From contig CAJNOJ010000109.1 in NCBI GenBank assembly GCA_905250025.1, forward strand, positions 186,001-250,000: 64,000 nucleotides of DNA, written 5' to 3'. Positions within the stretch are counted from its first letter, which is position 1; every line of letters starts with the position of its first letter. The notes beneath the pieces were generated by a model, which was not told the origin of the DNA, did no database searches, and worked only from the letters and a program-made list of their open reading frames with translations. This document shows positions 23,815-37,636 of the stretch, one piece after another. The stretch is from Adineta ricciae (taxonomy: Eukaryota; Rotifera; Eurotatoria; Adinetida; Adinetidae). The position numbers and the translations under genes are program-made.

Positions 23815-24494
23815 ATGTCATCGTCTCAAATTGTTCGTCGCATTATTAAATCAGCAGCGGCTGGAAATCCATCAGGACCCTATAGGTACGGGTAGATCGA
23901 TGTACAGTCGAATGCTAAGGAAAAAAGAACCTTTTTTCTTCTAGCCAAGGTGTTCAAGTTGGTCAAACCTTGTACCTCAGTGGATGTCTTGGACTTGATC
24001 CTAAAACAGGTCAATTTGTTGGTGAAGGAGTACAAGAACAGGCCCGACAGGTAGGTTTACTCGTCGAGATTGATCTTTTCTGAACTGTATCTGTCGATAG
24101 TCATTGAAAAATCTCGGTGAAGTACTCAAAGCAGCAGGCGCTACATATAAAAATGGTTCGTTAGCAATCACATGAGTGTGTCACACAGGAATCGAATGCG
24201 TTTATTTTAGTGGTCAAAACTAATGTCTTTCTTCAAGATATGAACGATTTTGCTGCAATGAATGAAGTTTATGCCGAAAGTAAATATTTCATTAATGTCG
24301 TTTCGAACTTGGATTTTTTTCTCGTTTCCAGTTTTCACTGAACGTCATCCAGCCCGATCAACCGTTCAAGTTGCTGGTCTTCCCAAAGTAATTCCTCACA
24401 TTTCTATCACATCTACCTTCACTTCTTTCTCTTTTAGAATGCAAAAGTTGAGATCGAAGCTGTCGCTATTCTAGGCGATATTCAAGATGAATAA
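23815..24494 (+). CDS. RIDA: RidA/YjgF-YER057c family enamine/imine deaminase
   Basis: Small gene with five short introns. Exons read [19 protein letters not shown], then [79 protein letters not shown] and [18 protein letters not shown], in total about 135 aa, the usual length. RidA hydrolyses reactive 2-aminoacrylate and related enamines/imines made by PLP enzymes. Diagnostic features are NPSGPYSQGV at the N-terminus, LYLSGCLG, and the active-site Arg in PARSTVQV. It is intact and follows the kinase gene on the same strand. Confidence 0.95.
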
Positions 24495-24568
24495 ATCTTC
24501 TGATTGGTTTCTTTCATTCTCAACAACTTTGATTTTGATTGTATGTGCACACTATCATTGATTCATTC

Positions 24569-24943
24569 GTTTTTCTTCACCGTTTTTTTTCTCTTCATTC
24601 TTGTCCATCGAATATGATCATATTAGTAACAGGAATAAAAATTGTGCTAACAACAACATACCAGAGAATTAATTGCTTGTTCATTTTATCAGATACACGT
24701 TGAGAAATGTAAAAGAAAAAAANNNNNNNNNNNNNNNNNNNNNNNNNNNNNNNNNNNNNNNNNNNNNNNNNNNNNNNNNNNNNNNNNNNGTTTTTCTTCA
24801 CCGTTTTTTTTCTCTTCATTCTTGTCCATCGAATATGATCATATTAGTAACAGGAATAAAAATTGTGCTAACAACAACATACCAGAGAATTAATTGCTTG
24901 TTCATTTTATCAGATACACGTTGAGAAATGTAAAAGAAAAAAA
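24569..24943. repeat. 154-bp direct duplication flanking an N gap (probable assembly artefact)
   Basis: Positions 24569-24722 and 24790-24943 look identical by eye, with 67 Ns between them. The repeat begins gtttttcttcaccg and ends in an A-rich run. Exact copies either side of a gap usually mean a contig overlap that the assembler did not merge. Confidence 0.85.
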
Positions 24944-25062
24944 ATCTGATTAGACTGTCGTTTCTCCTGGGAGATTATTTTTGATCGTAATCGAACGTCG
25001 AATATGGTTTGCACGCAAATATGTCACAAAACCAATCGATCGAGCTAAGTGCTTTTCTTCGC

Positions 25063-25090
25063 CCTCTCTCTCTCTCTCTCTCTTTCTCTC
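25063..25090. repeat. CT microsatellite
   Basis: Nearly uninterrupted CT dinucleotide run with one TTT interruption, in the region upstream of the homeobox gene. Confidence 0.8.
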
Positions 25091-26060
25091 GATAATGCAA
25101 GGGCGGAACTTGATCTGCTGTCAAATAGCAAGAAGACCTGCAGGCAATACAGACGAGTGAGTGATTGAAAGAAATCGACTGGAGCAATTTATCCAAACAT
25201 GAACAATACTACCTGATAGTTTACAAGATGATGGAAGCCTAAAACGGGCGGGAAGCAACCCCCAACCGATTACGCGTCTATTGTGATAAGCAACAGGAGA
25301 GGAGAAGAGATGATTCAATTAGAAAGAAGGAAAATCGAACAAGCTCAGCAATATCCATATGCACATATATACATATATAGATGAATAAACGAGGAAAGGA
25401 GGAACGAACTATTGAAGCATAATCAATTGTATAGTGCACCACCCCTACACTTGTCTAAATACAAGAAAAAGATGTGCTCAATTAATTGTTGATGACGAGA
25501 GAGGGAGAGAGAGGATGGAAACGGAAAAGTATGAGCGAAGACATTCAGGTGATCGAATTTCATCGAGCAATGTAATTAACAGATGAAATCCATGTTTTCT
25601 AAACATCATTAGAGGGAATTAAAACAGCAAAGAAACAAACGGTTGAATAGAAAAAGAAATTTTCAAGAAGTCTGGTGTCAATTTTATAATGTTTTCAGCA
25701 AAATTCTTGGACAAAAAAGAAAGTCATCTTAATCATGCACGAGTAACATTTTGTAAATGCTCATTATTATCTTTCATCTCAACTATAGATACAACCAACC
25801 AGTCATACCAGTCAGCATTTCTTTGATTGACATTAGATCGGCAAAGATAAAAGTATGATCTACCCAACTGTTTCTTCATTGTCTATTGTTCCTCATTAAA
25901 TGAAGAGAGAGAGAGAGAAAAAAAGGAGGAAAAAAAAACGTTCCTGTTCTTTTTTTCTTGTCATTCGCATTATGATTGGCCCATTGACGAAAATATCAGG
26001 CTTGTTGAGCCAATTCCTTCGCTTCTCTTTTGCTCGTGTTCTAGGCATATTCTGATTGGC

Positions 26061-26082
26061 TTAGTTAGTTAGTTAGTTAGTT
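26061..26082. repeat. AGTT tetranucleotide repeat
   Basis: Five tandem copies of TTAG/AGTT in the region upstream of the homeobox gene. It is a simple repeat, and no function is implied. Confidence 0.8.
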
Positions 26083-26300
26083 GCTGATAGAAGAGAAAAA
26101 AAGAATGAAAGCAGCAGAGGAAAAAGAGGGAAAAGATTCGAACTGCCATTCTGTTTCTTGTCCAATTATCAACAAATTAGTTTCTCTTTCTCTCGTTTGC
26201 TTTTCTCTTTTTCTCTCTTTTTTTTGTTCATATATGTTAACAACCTAATCATCAGTTGATTGACTTCTTTTACTTTTTCTCTTTTCCATCAGATCGTGTC

Positions 26301-28545
26301 ATGAATTTAACTCATCATCAACAACAAATGCATCATCATCATCACCATCCATCTTATTCACAGCCGATATCTTCGACAAGTCGAACAACAGCATTCGCAA
26401 TTCAAGAAATTCTCGGCCTTACATCAACAGATCTCGCAGCAGCACGCGCTTATGCCGACCATCAAGCCTATACCGCGTACTTGTCTCGATCAAGTCTGTT
26501 TTCGTCTCCGTATCATCCTCAACATCATCCAGCGGGATCGTTTATTAACCCTGATGTGACGCATCCACATACGAATTTTCTTCAACAATTCTCGCCAACC
26601 AATTCGCATAATACAAATACAACGCTCGATTCTTTACAAGATAATTTAGGTAAAAAGCAAAACTTTTCTGATAAGAAGCGTCTTCATTGAACGTTTGAAG
26701 ACGATAAAAAGTCGACAAGCGTTATGTGCGATGTTGCCTTCTTATTTAAACAACACTTAACGGATAAGATTTTTCGTCTTTTTCAATCATATCAAACAAA
26801 AATATGATTATCAACAAGAAAAAAAAGAACACTTTAAAGATAAATCTAATCGTCTGTGATCTTTTCGTTTAGACCGAGATATTCTTCTTGGAAACACAAC
26901 AACGGGAAACGAAACTTGTGGCAGTAATGATAAATTGAATTTGAACGGAACAAACAATAGTAATAGTAGTGGATCAGGAAAGAAGAAAAAATGCAAGAGA
27001 AGACACCGGTAAATTCGTTTTTCTCGATGTGATAAGTTCTTAATTATTGAAATATTTTCTTGTTATCCAGAACTATATTTACAAGTCATCAAGTTGAAGA
27101 ACTAGAAAAGGCATTTAAAGATGCTCATTATCCGGATGTCTTTGCACGCGAATTATTGGCTGTTAAGACTGATCTACCAGAAGATCGAATTCAGGTTTGT
27201 TAATCACTATCGACTAGTTCGTCGTCTTTACTTTATCCAAGAAAATCTAATTGATCGAGAGGCGGAGAAATATTTTCATGTATTGTCAATATGAATGAGT
27301 TAATTAATTCTCTCGGTTCTCATCATCATTAACGCACGGCGTGCGTGTATGTCTCCTATTTCTAAGCTTTACACGCACTAGTCTTGTACATGTTTCTCTG
27401 TCTCTCCCTTTTCTTTTTCCTTGGCCTCTATTTATTATTCTACATCGACAGCATAAATAGTCGCTCAGCGTGATATCTCGTTCCCATGTTCTAATGAGCA
27501 TTTTCGCATCGATTGGTGGAAAAATTCTAATAGCACGTGTGCTCGATTGGATCATCTCGTTTTTTTTTTCTTGACATCCTCAGCTATTTATTGCAGAATG
27601 GGTGTCAATGCGAAAGAGAAGGAGATTTACTCTGTCAACTAATTGCTCATTTTGTTCATATTTGTGACATCACTCTTTTCTCTCTCTCTCTTTCTGTATG
27701 CCTGTCTGACAGAAAACGAACGTGTGAGCAACTCATCATCTGTTCATTGATGAGCTTTTTCTCATGTCGAAATTTATTCACAATGTGNTTTCTTGACATC
27801 CTCAGCTATTTATTGCAGAATGGGTGTCAATGCGAAAGAGAAGGAGATTTACTCTGTCAACTAATTGCTCATTTTGTTCATATTTGTGACATCACTCTTT
27901 TCTCTCTCTGTCTCTCTGTATGCCTGTCTGACAGAAAACGAACGTGTGAGCAACTCATCATCTGTTCATTGATGAGCTTTTTCTCATGTCTGAATTCATT
28001 CACAATGTGATAATTGTCATTTTTCTATTTAGGTTTGGTTCCAAAATCGCCGCGCAAAAGTAAGATGAACCCTCGAAAATAAACATTCCTATCTTTTCTC
28101 TTCTCCTTAGTGGCGTAAAACAGAAAAAACATGGGGAAAAGCAACTGTCATGGCCGAATATGGTCTTTACGGCGCAATGGTTCGACATTCACTTCCATTA
28201 CCTGACACTATCGTCAAATCAGCTAAAGATGGTATCGACTCATCCTGTGCACCATGGCTACTCGGTATGCACAGGAAATCGTTAGAAGCAGCCGAACAAT
28301 TGAAGAAAATGGTCAAAGATGACGGAGAAGAAGGTGAAGATACCATTGAACATGATGAAGACGATGATGACGACGATGATGACGATTGTAGTAGTACACA
28401 TTCGAGAGAATCATCTCGTTTAATATCAGGTTCAACTCAAGTGGATATGACAGAAACAATGAGAAGTGAAAGCATTGCTGCGCTTCGTGCTAAAGCTCAA
28501 GAGCATAGTGCGCGAACAACAGCACCGAATAATTGTCAACAATAA
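26301..28545 (+). CDS. VSX: Visual system homeobox (Vsx/Chx10) transcription factor
   Basis: Five coding exons, with introns near 26649-26872, 27009-27070, 27195-28032 and 28061-28110. Paired-like homeodomain factor of photoreceptor, interneuron and retina programmes in animals. The N-terminus is His-rich, then has an octapeptide/eh1-like repressor motif [13 protein letters not shown] basic linker ([10 protein letters not shown]) leads into the homeodomain [16 protein letters not shown]...[15 protein letters not shown]. The CVC domain follows directly ([36 protein letters not shown]). Homeodomain plus CVC identifies Vsx1/Vsx2. The C-terminus has an acidic run (ten Asp within [11 protein letters not shown]). 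ATG 26301 was chosen because ccatcag, 9 bp upstream, looks like an acceptor; an upstream in-frame extension is less likely. Confidence 0.95.
27567..28009. repeat. 221-bp tandem duplication separated by one N, inside a Vsx intron
   Basis: Copies 27567-27787 and 27789-28009 align end to end with a single N at 27788. They differ at a few places, for example ctctctctttctgtatg versus ctctgtctctctgtatg, and catgtcgaaatttatt versus catgtctgaattcatt. This is probably two alleles of one segment placed in tandem by the assembler. Confidence 0.8.
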
Positions 28546-29111
28546 TATTTAGGACAGATTTTCTTGCTCTATCTCTCTCTCTCTTTCTCTTTTTCGTTTC
28601 TTTTCTTTTTGTACAGTGCATGTTTATTTGAAGAGATAAGACAATAAAAATAAATAAATCTACATTGCAGTTTCCAAATCATGGACTCAAAGTTCCGAAA
28701 AGATATCTAAAGACTATGCAAAAAATAGTCGAAAATATTTTTGTTAATAGAATTAATTGTCGCATTATTTTTTCTGTTCTATAACATGTCTCGTATTCTA
28801 GGTTATGACGTGACATGTAAGAGATTGAACAACAATGATTAACTTCGATCGGTCATATATAAATAACTCGTCGGTACTTAGTACTTACTAATGAATATAA
28901 GTTAAAATAAGTTAAGGTTATGAGAACATTTCTTTGACGAGGTTCTGAGCACACTCAGGGGAAGAAATCATGTGAGATATTTTTATCTTGTGTCATTAGC
29001 AGAGTAAGTACAATGGTGACGATTGTAATGGCGAAGGTCAGAGATTGTTATATAACAATGGAGATTTTATTTATGTGAAATAAGATCGATTTGAAAGAAA
29101 AGAAAAGTGTT
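28546..29111. other. Convergent 3' intergenic region
   Basis: Lies between the Vsx stop (+) and the CDK7 stop (-). It includes a CT-rich run and AATAAA-like sequence (acaataaaaataaataaatc, about 28640-28660) suitable as the Vsx polyadenylation signal. No gene was seen. Confidence 0.5.
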
Positions 29112-30572
<1,461 letters not shown>

Positions 30573-30699
30573 TGTTAATATTCTAGAAAATAGAAACTCT
30601 ATGAGGAAACAGCAAACGAGCGCGTAAAGATGGACGACAAAAGAGCCCCGATGGAATAAATACAGAAAAATATACAAAGAGTAAAAGAAGAACTCGAAA

Positions 30700-31928
30700 T
30701 CAAGATTTAAGATTTGGTAGAATTCGACGAATGGTGTCACTGATGTCCTAAAATAGAGGCAATAGACAAGAGATCAACGATGATTCTCGACAATTCCATA
30801 CTCCTGGCCGACATGAGTCTTCAATCCAACGAAGCATTGTCGAAGTGAATTGAGCGAAATTCGTCACTTGGCCAGTTTGCATAGCTTGATCGAAACTGAC
30901 AAATAAACCATCGGCGATATTTTGAAACTATACAGATCCAATGAAAACTTTTCTTGAGCTTATTTAAATACACGTACCACTCGAAACTTATGTTCATCAT
31001 CGATGGTCGCATTCGCATTTTTACTTGAATTTAAATTCATTTCGAGAATATCTTCATAAGTTCTACAAGAGATCAACGAAATGATGGTTTGTTGGGCAAA
31101 TAGAACAAACTTTTGAACGGCCCGTAAACAGTACGTGTCTGTTCTACTTGCTTCTAATTGTGCACTAATCTCCTGTGTTTCCTTTTTCAATTCCATAAGA
31201 TAGTCCGTAGCTAAATTATCGTTTAAAATCGTCGTCATTTTCAGTGGAAATTCGACGAAACTTACATCGTTTTAATATTGCTGCTTTGCTTACTTTCTGT
31301 GAACTGATAGGATCGAGTAAATGACTGTTGGGGACGAGGCTTTGTAGAGCATCGTAACCTTTCTAATAAAATAATCAAAGTAGATTATCTCATTATTCGA
31401 TTAAAATCTTTTACACGAATCGCGTTTCGACGTTTCTGTTCAGCAGCGGTATGTGCAGCTCGTCTTCGACTGTCATCACGTTTCGTATCGCCCGTTTTTA
31501 TCATATTACCATTGACATTTGTGATATCACCTTCTTCATCTTCATCATCGTCGTCGTCATCTACATGGACACACCAATATTTCGGTTAAAAAAATTGTTT
31601 GAAATGAGTGTCATCAACAGACCAGTGTGATCAGCAGAAGACGGAAGAGAATAGGAAACTTGATGAACGTATTGACGCTTCTTCAGTGGCGAAATTTGCC
31701 AATCAGAATTGGAGCGGTCACGCTTTAATGAAGGATTGTTGTTTACTCCATCGTAGCATTGTACCACTAAGTCGACACGAATAGTAAAATGAAATACGAG
31801 AAGATTCAAAGATTACCTTCACCATATTGTGCGTTGATTTGCGAATTGATAGGTGCTTTTAGATGTGATTTTATTGCTTGATTTACATCTTGTCCATTCC
31901 AATACGGCGCTATTCCTGATGTATTCAT
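30700..31928 (-). CDS. MLX: MLX-like bHLH-leucine-zipper transcription factor
   Basis: Exons from the ATG at 31928: MNTSGIAPYWNGQDV, then VVQCYDGVNNNPSLKRDRS, an acidic stretch (DDDDDEDEEGD), and the basic region RRRAAHTAAEQKRRNAIRKG with the conserved H/E/R DNA-contact residues. Helix 2/zipper follows: DALQSLVPNSHLLD, SSQKVSKAAILKR, DYLMELKKETQEISAQLE. The C-terminal dimerisation/cytoplasmic-localisation domain reads FRVFQNIADGLFVSFDQA, MLRWIEDSCRP and DISDTIRRILPNLKS, as in MLX rather than MAX. MLX heterodimerises with Mondo/ChREBP and MXD proteins to regulate metabolic genes through E-boxes. No partner gene lies in this window. The start could be further upstream if a leader exon codes. 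Confidence 0.92.
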
Positions 31929-32744
31929 ATTATCTACTGACGAAGATAAATATACATAAAAACATGTCGAAGAGACTTTATAGGAAGTCAAATAAGAAGT
32001 AAGTGCTCTTAACCTCTGAGTCTCACGATGATGTCAACAACAACAGAAAAAAAGGATTCATAAATTAATTGAAATTAAAATTGTTAAGTAAAGAGTATTA
32101 GTTACACTGTTTGTGATTGAATATGGGAGGTACCTGACTTACTCGCGTTAGGTACATGACTTCGCTTTGACATTCATTCGGAAGAAAAGATTGACTATTC
32201 GTTATCTGTATTTGATTTCTTATCTACAAAAATTTCTTAACGGAATGTAAATATTTTCTCTTCTGGCTAATGAACTGGCTTGTAGGAGAATCGATTTTCA
32301 CTTGTTTTTCGCGTATGACCTGATTCTTTGCACAGGTGAGTCAATTTCTTCCGATATCGTCGATTCTTTATCATACGAAATCTAAAAAGGATGGAAAACT
32401 ACAGCTTCGATAGATATTTCGTCGAATTTTACCAATCAATAAAACGTTAAAATCAACATTCAAATAAAATGATAGAGAAAAAAAGGAACGAACGAATATA
32501 TCTAAGGGTTCATTGATTCGATGTGTTGATATGACTATCGTCGATAGATGACCCTACTAAGCAGTCAGCGCGCGACAATATCGGATGGGAATTGTCTTTG
32601 AAAATGTTTTGGATTCACGTGAAAACAGTAAAATCTTACTTTGTGTTATGTGTAAATGTATTTATTTTTTTATCTACGATAGATTTTTATCTTAAATTTG
32701 GCTTCATGATGAAAGTATGAACAAGAAAAAAGAAGAAAAACTGT
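31929..32744. other. Intergenic region between MLX and RFC2
   Basis: Upstream of MLX and downstream of RFC2, both on the minus strand. AT-rich, with no coding frame of note. A tcgtcag acceptor-like site lies just upstream of the MLX ATG. Confidence 0.5.
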
Positions 32745-34079
32745 CTAATGAGCATTTGTCTTCGCTTTTTGACACAATCGAGCAAGTAATGATGACAATT
32801 GTAATTGAGATTGTACACCTTGACTAACCCGCATATACGTCAAACCAATTTCCTACAAAATCCAAAGATAAATCTGGTTAAATCCAATTCTTTAGTCATA
32901 CTCGAATAAATTCTAATTGCATAAATTCACTCATTTCATATGTTTTTGTAACACGCATGATAACAGAAAGGATATCTTCAGCTGTGTAACCTAATCTCCA
33001 CAGATGATTCATGGCTTTGTATGCTTCATCCAATTCGCATTTGAGACATTTTCCGATCATATCACGAATGAGTATCGGATGTGGTTCATCACAAACTTTG
33101 AAAACATTTTCACTATTTACATGTCCAAAGCCGAATACAGTTGATTGAAGATTATTGATAGCCTATGGATTCGTTCTTATCAGTGATAAATCGAAGAAAT
33201 AACCGGATACTTACTTGTCGCATATCGCCTTGAGCAGTGAAAATGATCGCTTCGAGACCTTCTGATGTGTATGAAACTTGTTCAGCTTTGGCGATTTCAA
33301 TCAAACGCTTTAATAATTGTTCATCGTTTAATTTCGAATATCTCAACATAGCACATCGAGATTGAATTGGTTCTAAAATATAATCATAAATTCACATAAA
33401 AGCTAAACGATGTAAAACAAACCGATAATCTTATCTGAAGCATTACAGGCTAATGCAAATCGAGTGGTTTTCGAATACAATTCCATGGTGCGACGTAATG
33501 CCTGTTGAGCACCTTCTGTCATACTAATTATTAATAATATCAATAAAACACATGATAAGGATGAAGACATCTCTTGTGTTTACCTGTCAGCTTCATCGAG
33601 AATGATAATCTTGTGTCGTCCTTTTGGTAACGATACTTTGGATTGAGCAAACATTTTGATTTTTGTACGTACAACATCAATACCACGATCATTCGATGCA
33701 TTCATTTCGAGTACAGCTTCACGAAATGATTCGCCTAACATTTGCCTCGCGAGACAAAGAACACTGGTTGTCTATGTAAAAGAAGCTTTTCTTCTAGTAA
33801 AACTATGAACTATTAACAAACTTTTCCACAACCGGGTGGACCGGAGATAATAATATTAGGCAAATTGCCTTGTCGAGCAAAATGAGCAAGACGTGACACA
33901 GCTTCTTCGTTGCCAACAATATCATCGAGTTTCGTCGGTCGGTATTTTTCAAGCCACGGCGTATGTTTTGTTACTGTTGTTGTTTTTGATGTCGCATCAG
34001 ATTCTTTCGAGTGTGTTGGTGGATGATTTTCTTTAGTTGTTGAAGAATTAACATCAATCATATCGACATCTTCTGACAT
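32745..34079 (-). CDS. RFC2: Replication factor C subunit 2 (clamp-loader AAA+ ATPase)
   Basis: Six or seven exons. After a polar N-terminal stretch come [19 protein letters not shown], Walker [14 protein letters not shown] box [17 protein letters not shown], Walker [24 protein letters not shown], sensor 1 [11 protein letters not shown] and the arginine-finger motif [34 protein letters not shown] and LEFIREIGLTYM follow, and it ends [14 protein letters not shown]. These blocks are closest to RFC2 (yeast Rfc4). RFC loads PCNA onto primer-template junctions in the nucleus. All ATPase motifs are intact. Walker A has Cys where most have Thr (GPPGCGKT), a tolerated position. Confidence 0.96.
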
Positions 34080-36313
34080 GTTTGGGCGATTCGTATCGTT
34101 CGCCTGTGTAATTCAAATCGAAATGAAAATAATTCAATGAAAGAATAAGACGAAGAAAGAAAGAAAGAAAGAACCGTTTGTTATCGACAGATGACTTCAC
34201 TAATCAGTTAGCAGAGGTATAGAAACATTTATTGTCACTATTAGACAGCGTCACATATCGACTTATATCAGCGAATGAAACAAGATGATTAACACACGAA
34301 TGTCCGAAACTGTTGAATGATCATCGCTAATCGATATCTCGATTTATCAAGGCATTCTTCACATGAAAATATGTAGATATGAATTGCAATATTTCAATAT
34401 ACTTTACTCCAATATAGATACGAATGATTCGATGTAGACATGAACATCAATGGAATCTTGCTCGTATAATTAGAACAGCTATGATGTATGGTGATATATA
34501 TTGTTAGTTCTTTCGATGTTCATGTTGATTGTGGAAGATATGGTATGTGAACATTGTTGTTGAATTATATTTTTGTATATTTATCTGAGATATTTAATTC
34601 GATATCGTCTTTCTAATCATCTTATATTGAAATCATCCGTCAGTGATCTAACAGATATGATGGTTGTTTCTTTGTTTAACTGCGGATAATCTTTCATCGA
34701 ATTGGAATCATCAATGATGCTTTCGGGAATGTTTATCTCAAGATTATTCGATAATCTTTCAAAATTCATTGTAAGTCGATATTCACATTCTCAAAAACAT
34801 ACCAATTATCGCGAAGCAAACAGCCAACTTCGATCTTCTTTCCAAATACTAATATTCACGACGCCTACTAAAGATACATAAAACAATATATTAAATTTCT
34901 GTTACCTATCAACATATTCATCTCTACAATATCTTGCCCTACGTTTCGACAACAAAACCCATTGAACAACTACAAGCTTTTGTTGATTATTGCATAACAA
35001 ACTATCAGTTCGTATTGTATTCTTGCGCGAATGTTCAATAATGTACATAAAAGACATTTACAATACTTCACATGTCTCTAGTTAAATACGACATTCATTG
35101 GTAATAGTACTTCACAATTCTTTCATACAATTCTATTTATCTAATTGAATACGTACATGTGTCAACGGAGAGAAGAAAAAAAAAACACAGGATTTTTTTT
35201 TCTCTCATAAAAATGATATTGTTTGTACATACAGATGACCTTCGTATTTCAGTAAAACTGAAACTCTATGAAAACAAGCGAAGTCTGATGAATTCAGCTA
35301 GTGAGCAATGTATGTAGTTGTCTTAATACATTCTGTAGCATTTGACTTTACTTTCCTAAACTTCATTCGAGGTGGTGTTTAACAAGAGAAAAAAAGGCAT
35401 TTTCTCTTGTCACTCTCTTCTTGTTTTACTTCCCGATCCCATTCATCATTTAGTATCAATTCCCTTCGAATGTAAAGAAAGCAAAAGAAAAAAAAAGACC
35501 GAACGAATAATGTTCTTCGAATGTTTGATTCGGTTATTCGCGAAGAAGAAAAAAAAATCGACAACTTCTTATTCTCTATGTCATATTCGTCCTTCATCTT
35601 TCGTTCTACTAAACATTTATCAACTAGCCCCGTTTTAATTAACCTGACAAACTGTACAAAATTGCGGTGCTCCGTCATATATCGTCTCACCTTTGTGTCA
35701 TAGGAGAGAAGAAAAAAAAACGAAAGTCATCCGATACGCTTTATTTTCATATGTAATCTCTCATGTTCTAACGATGGTAACAATTGAGAAGGAACATAAG
35801 AATCGGCATACTTCACATTTATCGCCATCGCAATAAGTTTTATTGAACAAGATTTCAAACGATGAAAGTTAACTTCTCCATTCCAACGTACGACAACAAA
35901 CAATCAAATCGAAATCAAAGGTAGAGAACAAAAAGTACAAATTTGTATTTGATTTTCATTCGAATTCGTTGACGATAAAGCAATCTTCATGTCTAAGATT
36001 TCTTGTGATACACCAGTACATTTTTTATCCTTTTTCTACTATTATTTTTTTGTTAAATTCATCCTATCAAATGGAAATACATATGTACGCTAATTTTCCT
36101 CTTACCTTGAACAGAAGAGACACGACGAACATTGATAGAGATGTCGTAAAAGGACTTTTACACGCTATTGCGTCGACCGACAACAGTCACAATATTCCCA
36201 GTGCGTGACAGAACAACGAGTATATTCTATTTATCTATTCAAGGTACTGTCTAACAATTAACTGCTATTAACAAACAAGTCTGACAACACGAGAAAGTGA
36301 CAAACCAGCAGCA
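34080..36313. other. Long AT-rich intergenic region
   Basis: Divergent region between RFC2 (-) and the PTB-adaptor gene (+). It contains a GAAA microsatellite at about 34153-34174. Short frames around 35379-35703 overlap on both strands and look like chance. No domain, tRNA or mobile element was recognised. Confidence 0.5.
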
Positions 36314-37636
36314 ATGGCTCGAAGAGATGAACACCAATATGAAATTCATTATGCAACACTTGTACAAACGAATCTTCCGGATATTAATGGTAATGATGTG
36401 AAAATCTCTCCTGCTGATCGGAGACGAAGTATCGAGCTCGAACGAGCCAAAGCGGTAGGAACAAATTTGATATGAGACTTTGTTTTTCATTGAAAATTCT
36501 CCTTGTAGCTTTATGTCGACTTCGAAAATGCATTTCAAGATAATAAATTAAATTACGATTATTTTGGTTGTCAATCTTCTCTGGAAAATTCTCATGATCC
36601 AGCGAATTTTTATCTTCAATCTGTTGAAACAATATCTGAAATCAAGAATACGAATATTTCACCCTATATTCGTCGGCATACTTCACGTGAGAATAGTCGT
36701 CCGTCAACACCGTTGGATACCTTACCTTATCAACTCCAATTGTATCAAAATCCTCAACAACTTCCGCCTCCGATTTTACCTCCAACTTCTAATCATCATC
36801 ATCGTCATCATACACCAACTACAAACAGTACAACGAATCTTCACGACGATTTCAATGATTTAAATCTTCTCCAACAGAGTCCTGTTAATGATTTACCAGC
36901 TCCTTTCACTCCCGATGCAATTCAGATCAAAATCAAGCAACACGAACTTATCCAAGCATCTCTTCTCTCATCTCAATTTAAACTCATCCTACCACAATAC
37001 TTTCTTGTCAAATATTTGGGTCGAAAACCATGCACGCAACTGTGGGGCTCGAAAGCCGTACGAACTCCAATCGATGACATGGTGCAAAGCGCTCGACAAA
37101 TGTCATCTATGAATGAAATGCCCACACTCGAAGCGTGTATCAACACGCGTGGACTAACGTTAGCTCATCGTCATGCATCAACACATTCGAAACATCCTTC
37201 ACGTGCTTTCAGTCCTGAACGTCACCAGCATGGCCTCATCCCGTTAGAACATATCTCTTATGTTATGCATGACGTGAAATATTCGAAGATTTCCGCGTGT
37301 ATCGTCCTACGGCAATCGAAAAGCTTGCCACCATCATCATCCGATCAAGTGATTGTGAATGAAACTGTCACAGAATGTTATGCGTTTCTATTTCAATCGA
37401 AGGATCATGCACATCGATTCGCTCTTTCACTTGCCGAAGCATTCAATGCTCAAAAACATTCATCGAAAACTCCGAAAACTAATCACGATGATAAAAGAGC
37501 GGAACGTTCGCCGCAGCGCCGATCAAAACATCGAACTACTACAACGACTACTCACCATCAGCATCATCATCATCATCATAACGAGAAAACCCGAAGTCGA
37601 TATGATGATACTTATTTACGAGATTCTGAAGTGTGA
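36314..37636 (+). CDS. PTB/PID-domain adaptor-like protein
   Basis: Two exons (36314-36454 and 36509-37636) join in frame to about 422 aa. The first half is polar, with Pro/His-rich stretches (PPPILPPTSNHHHRHH). A phosphotyrosine-binding fold spans roughly residues 220-370. It reads YFLVKYLGRKPCTQLWG, TPIDDMVQSARQ, ACINTRGLTL, then after a loop GLIPLEHISYVMHDVKYSKI and the terminal helix SKDHAHRFALSLAEAFNAQ. PTB proteins bind NPxY tails of receptors and act in endocytosis or signalling (Numb, Dab, ARH, PID1 families). I cannot assign this one to a named subfamily. The C-terminus is basic with a His run (HHQHHHHHHN), probably disordered. Upstream non-coding exons are possible. Confidence 0.8.

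Larger units (their letters stand above)
24495..26300. other. Long intergenic/upstream region of the homeobox gene, with an assembly gap
   Basis: Contains the N gap at 24723-24789 with its flanking duplication, a CT microsatellite near 25063-25090, purine-rich tracts (about 25500 and 25900) and an AGTT repeat near 26061-26082. No coding exon is supported. It probably includes the 5' regulatory DNA of the Vsx-like gene; a T-rich tract ends ccatcag 9 bp before the ATG. Confidence 0.5.

Noticed and set aside
27537-28010. 157-codon frame with an internal repeat in the Vsx intron
   Set aside because: The repeat is the assembly duplication read through in one frame, and the unknown base interrupts it. 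It is not a gene.
34153-34174. GAAA tandem repeat as a regulatory or mobile element end
   Set aside because: A short simple repeat with no flanking duplication or inverted repeats.
35379-35703. Overlapping frames on both strands
   Set aside because: Lys/Phe-rich mirror frames in low-complexity DNA, with no domain.
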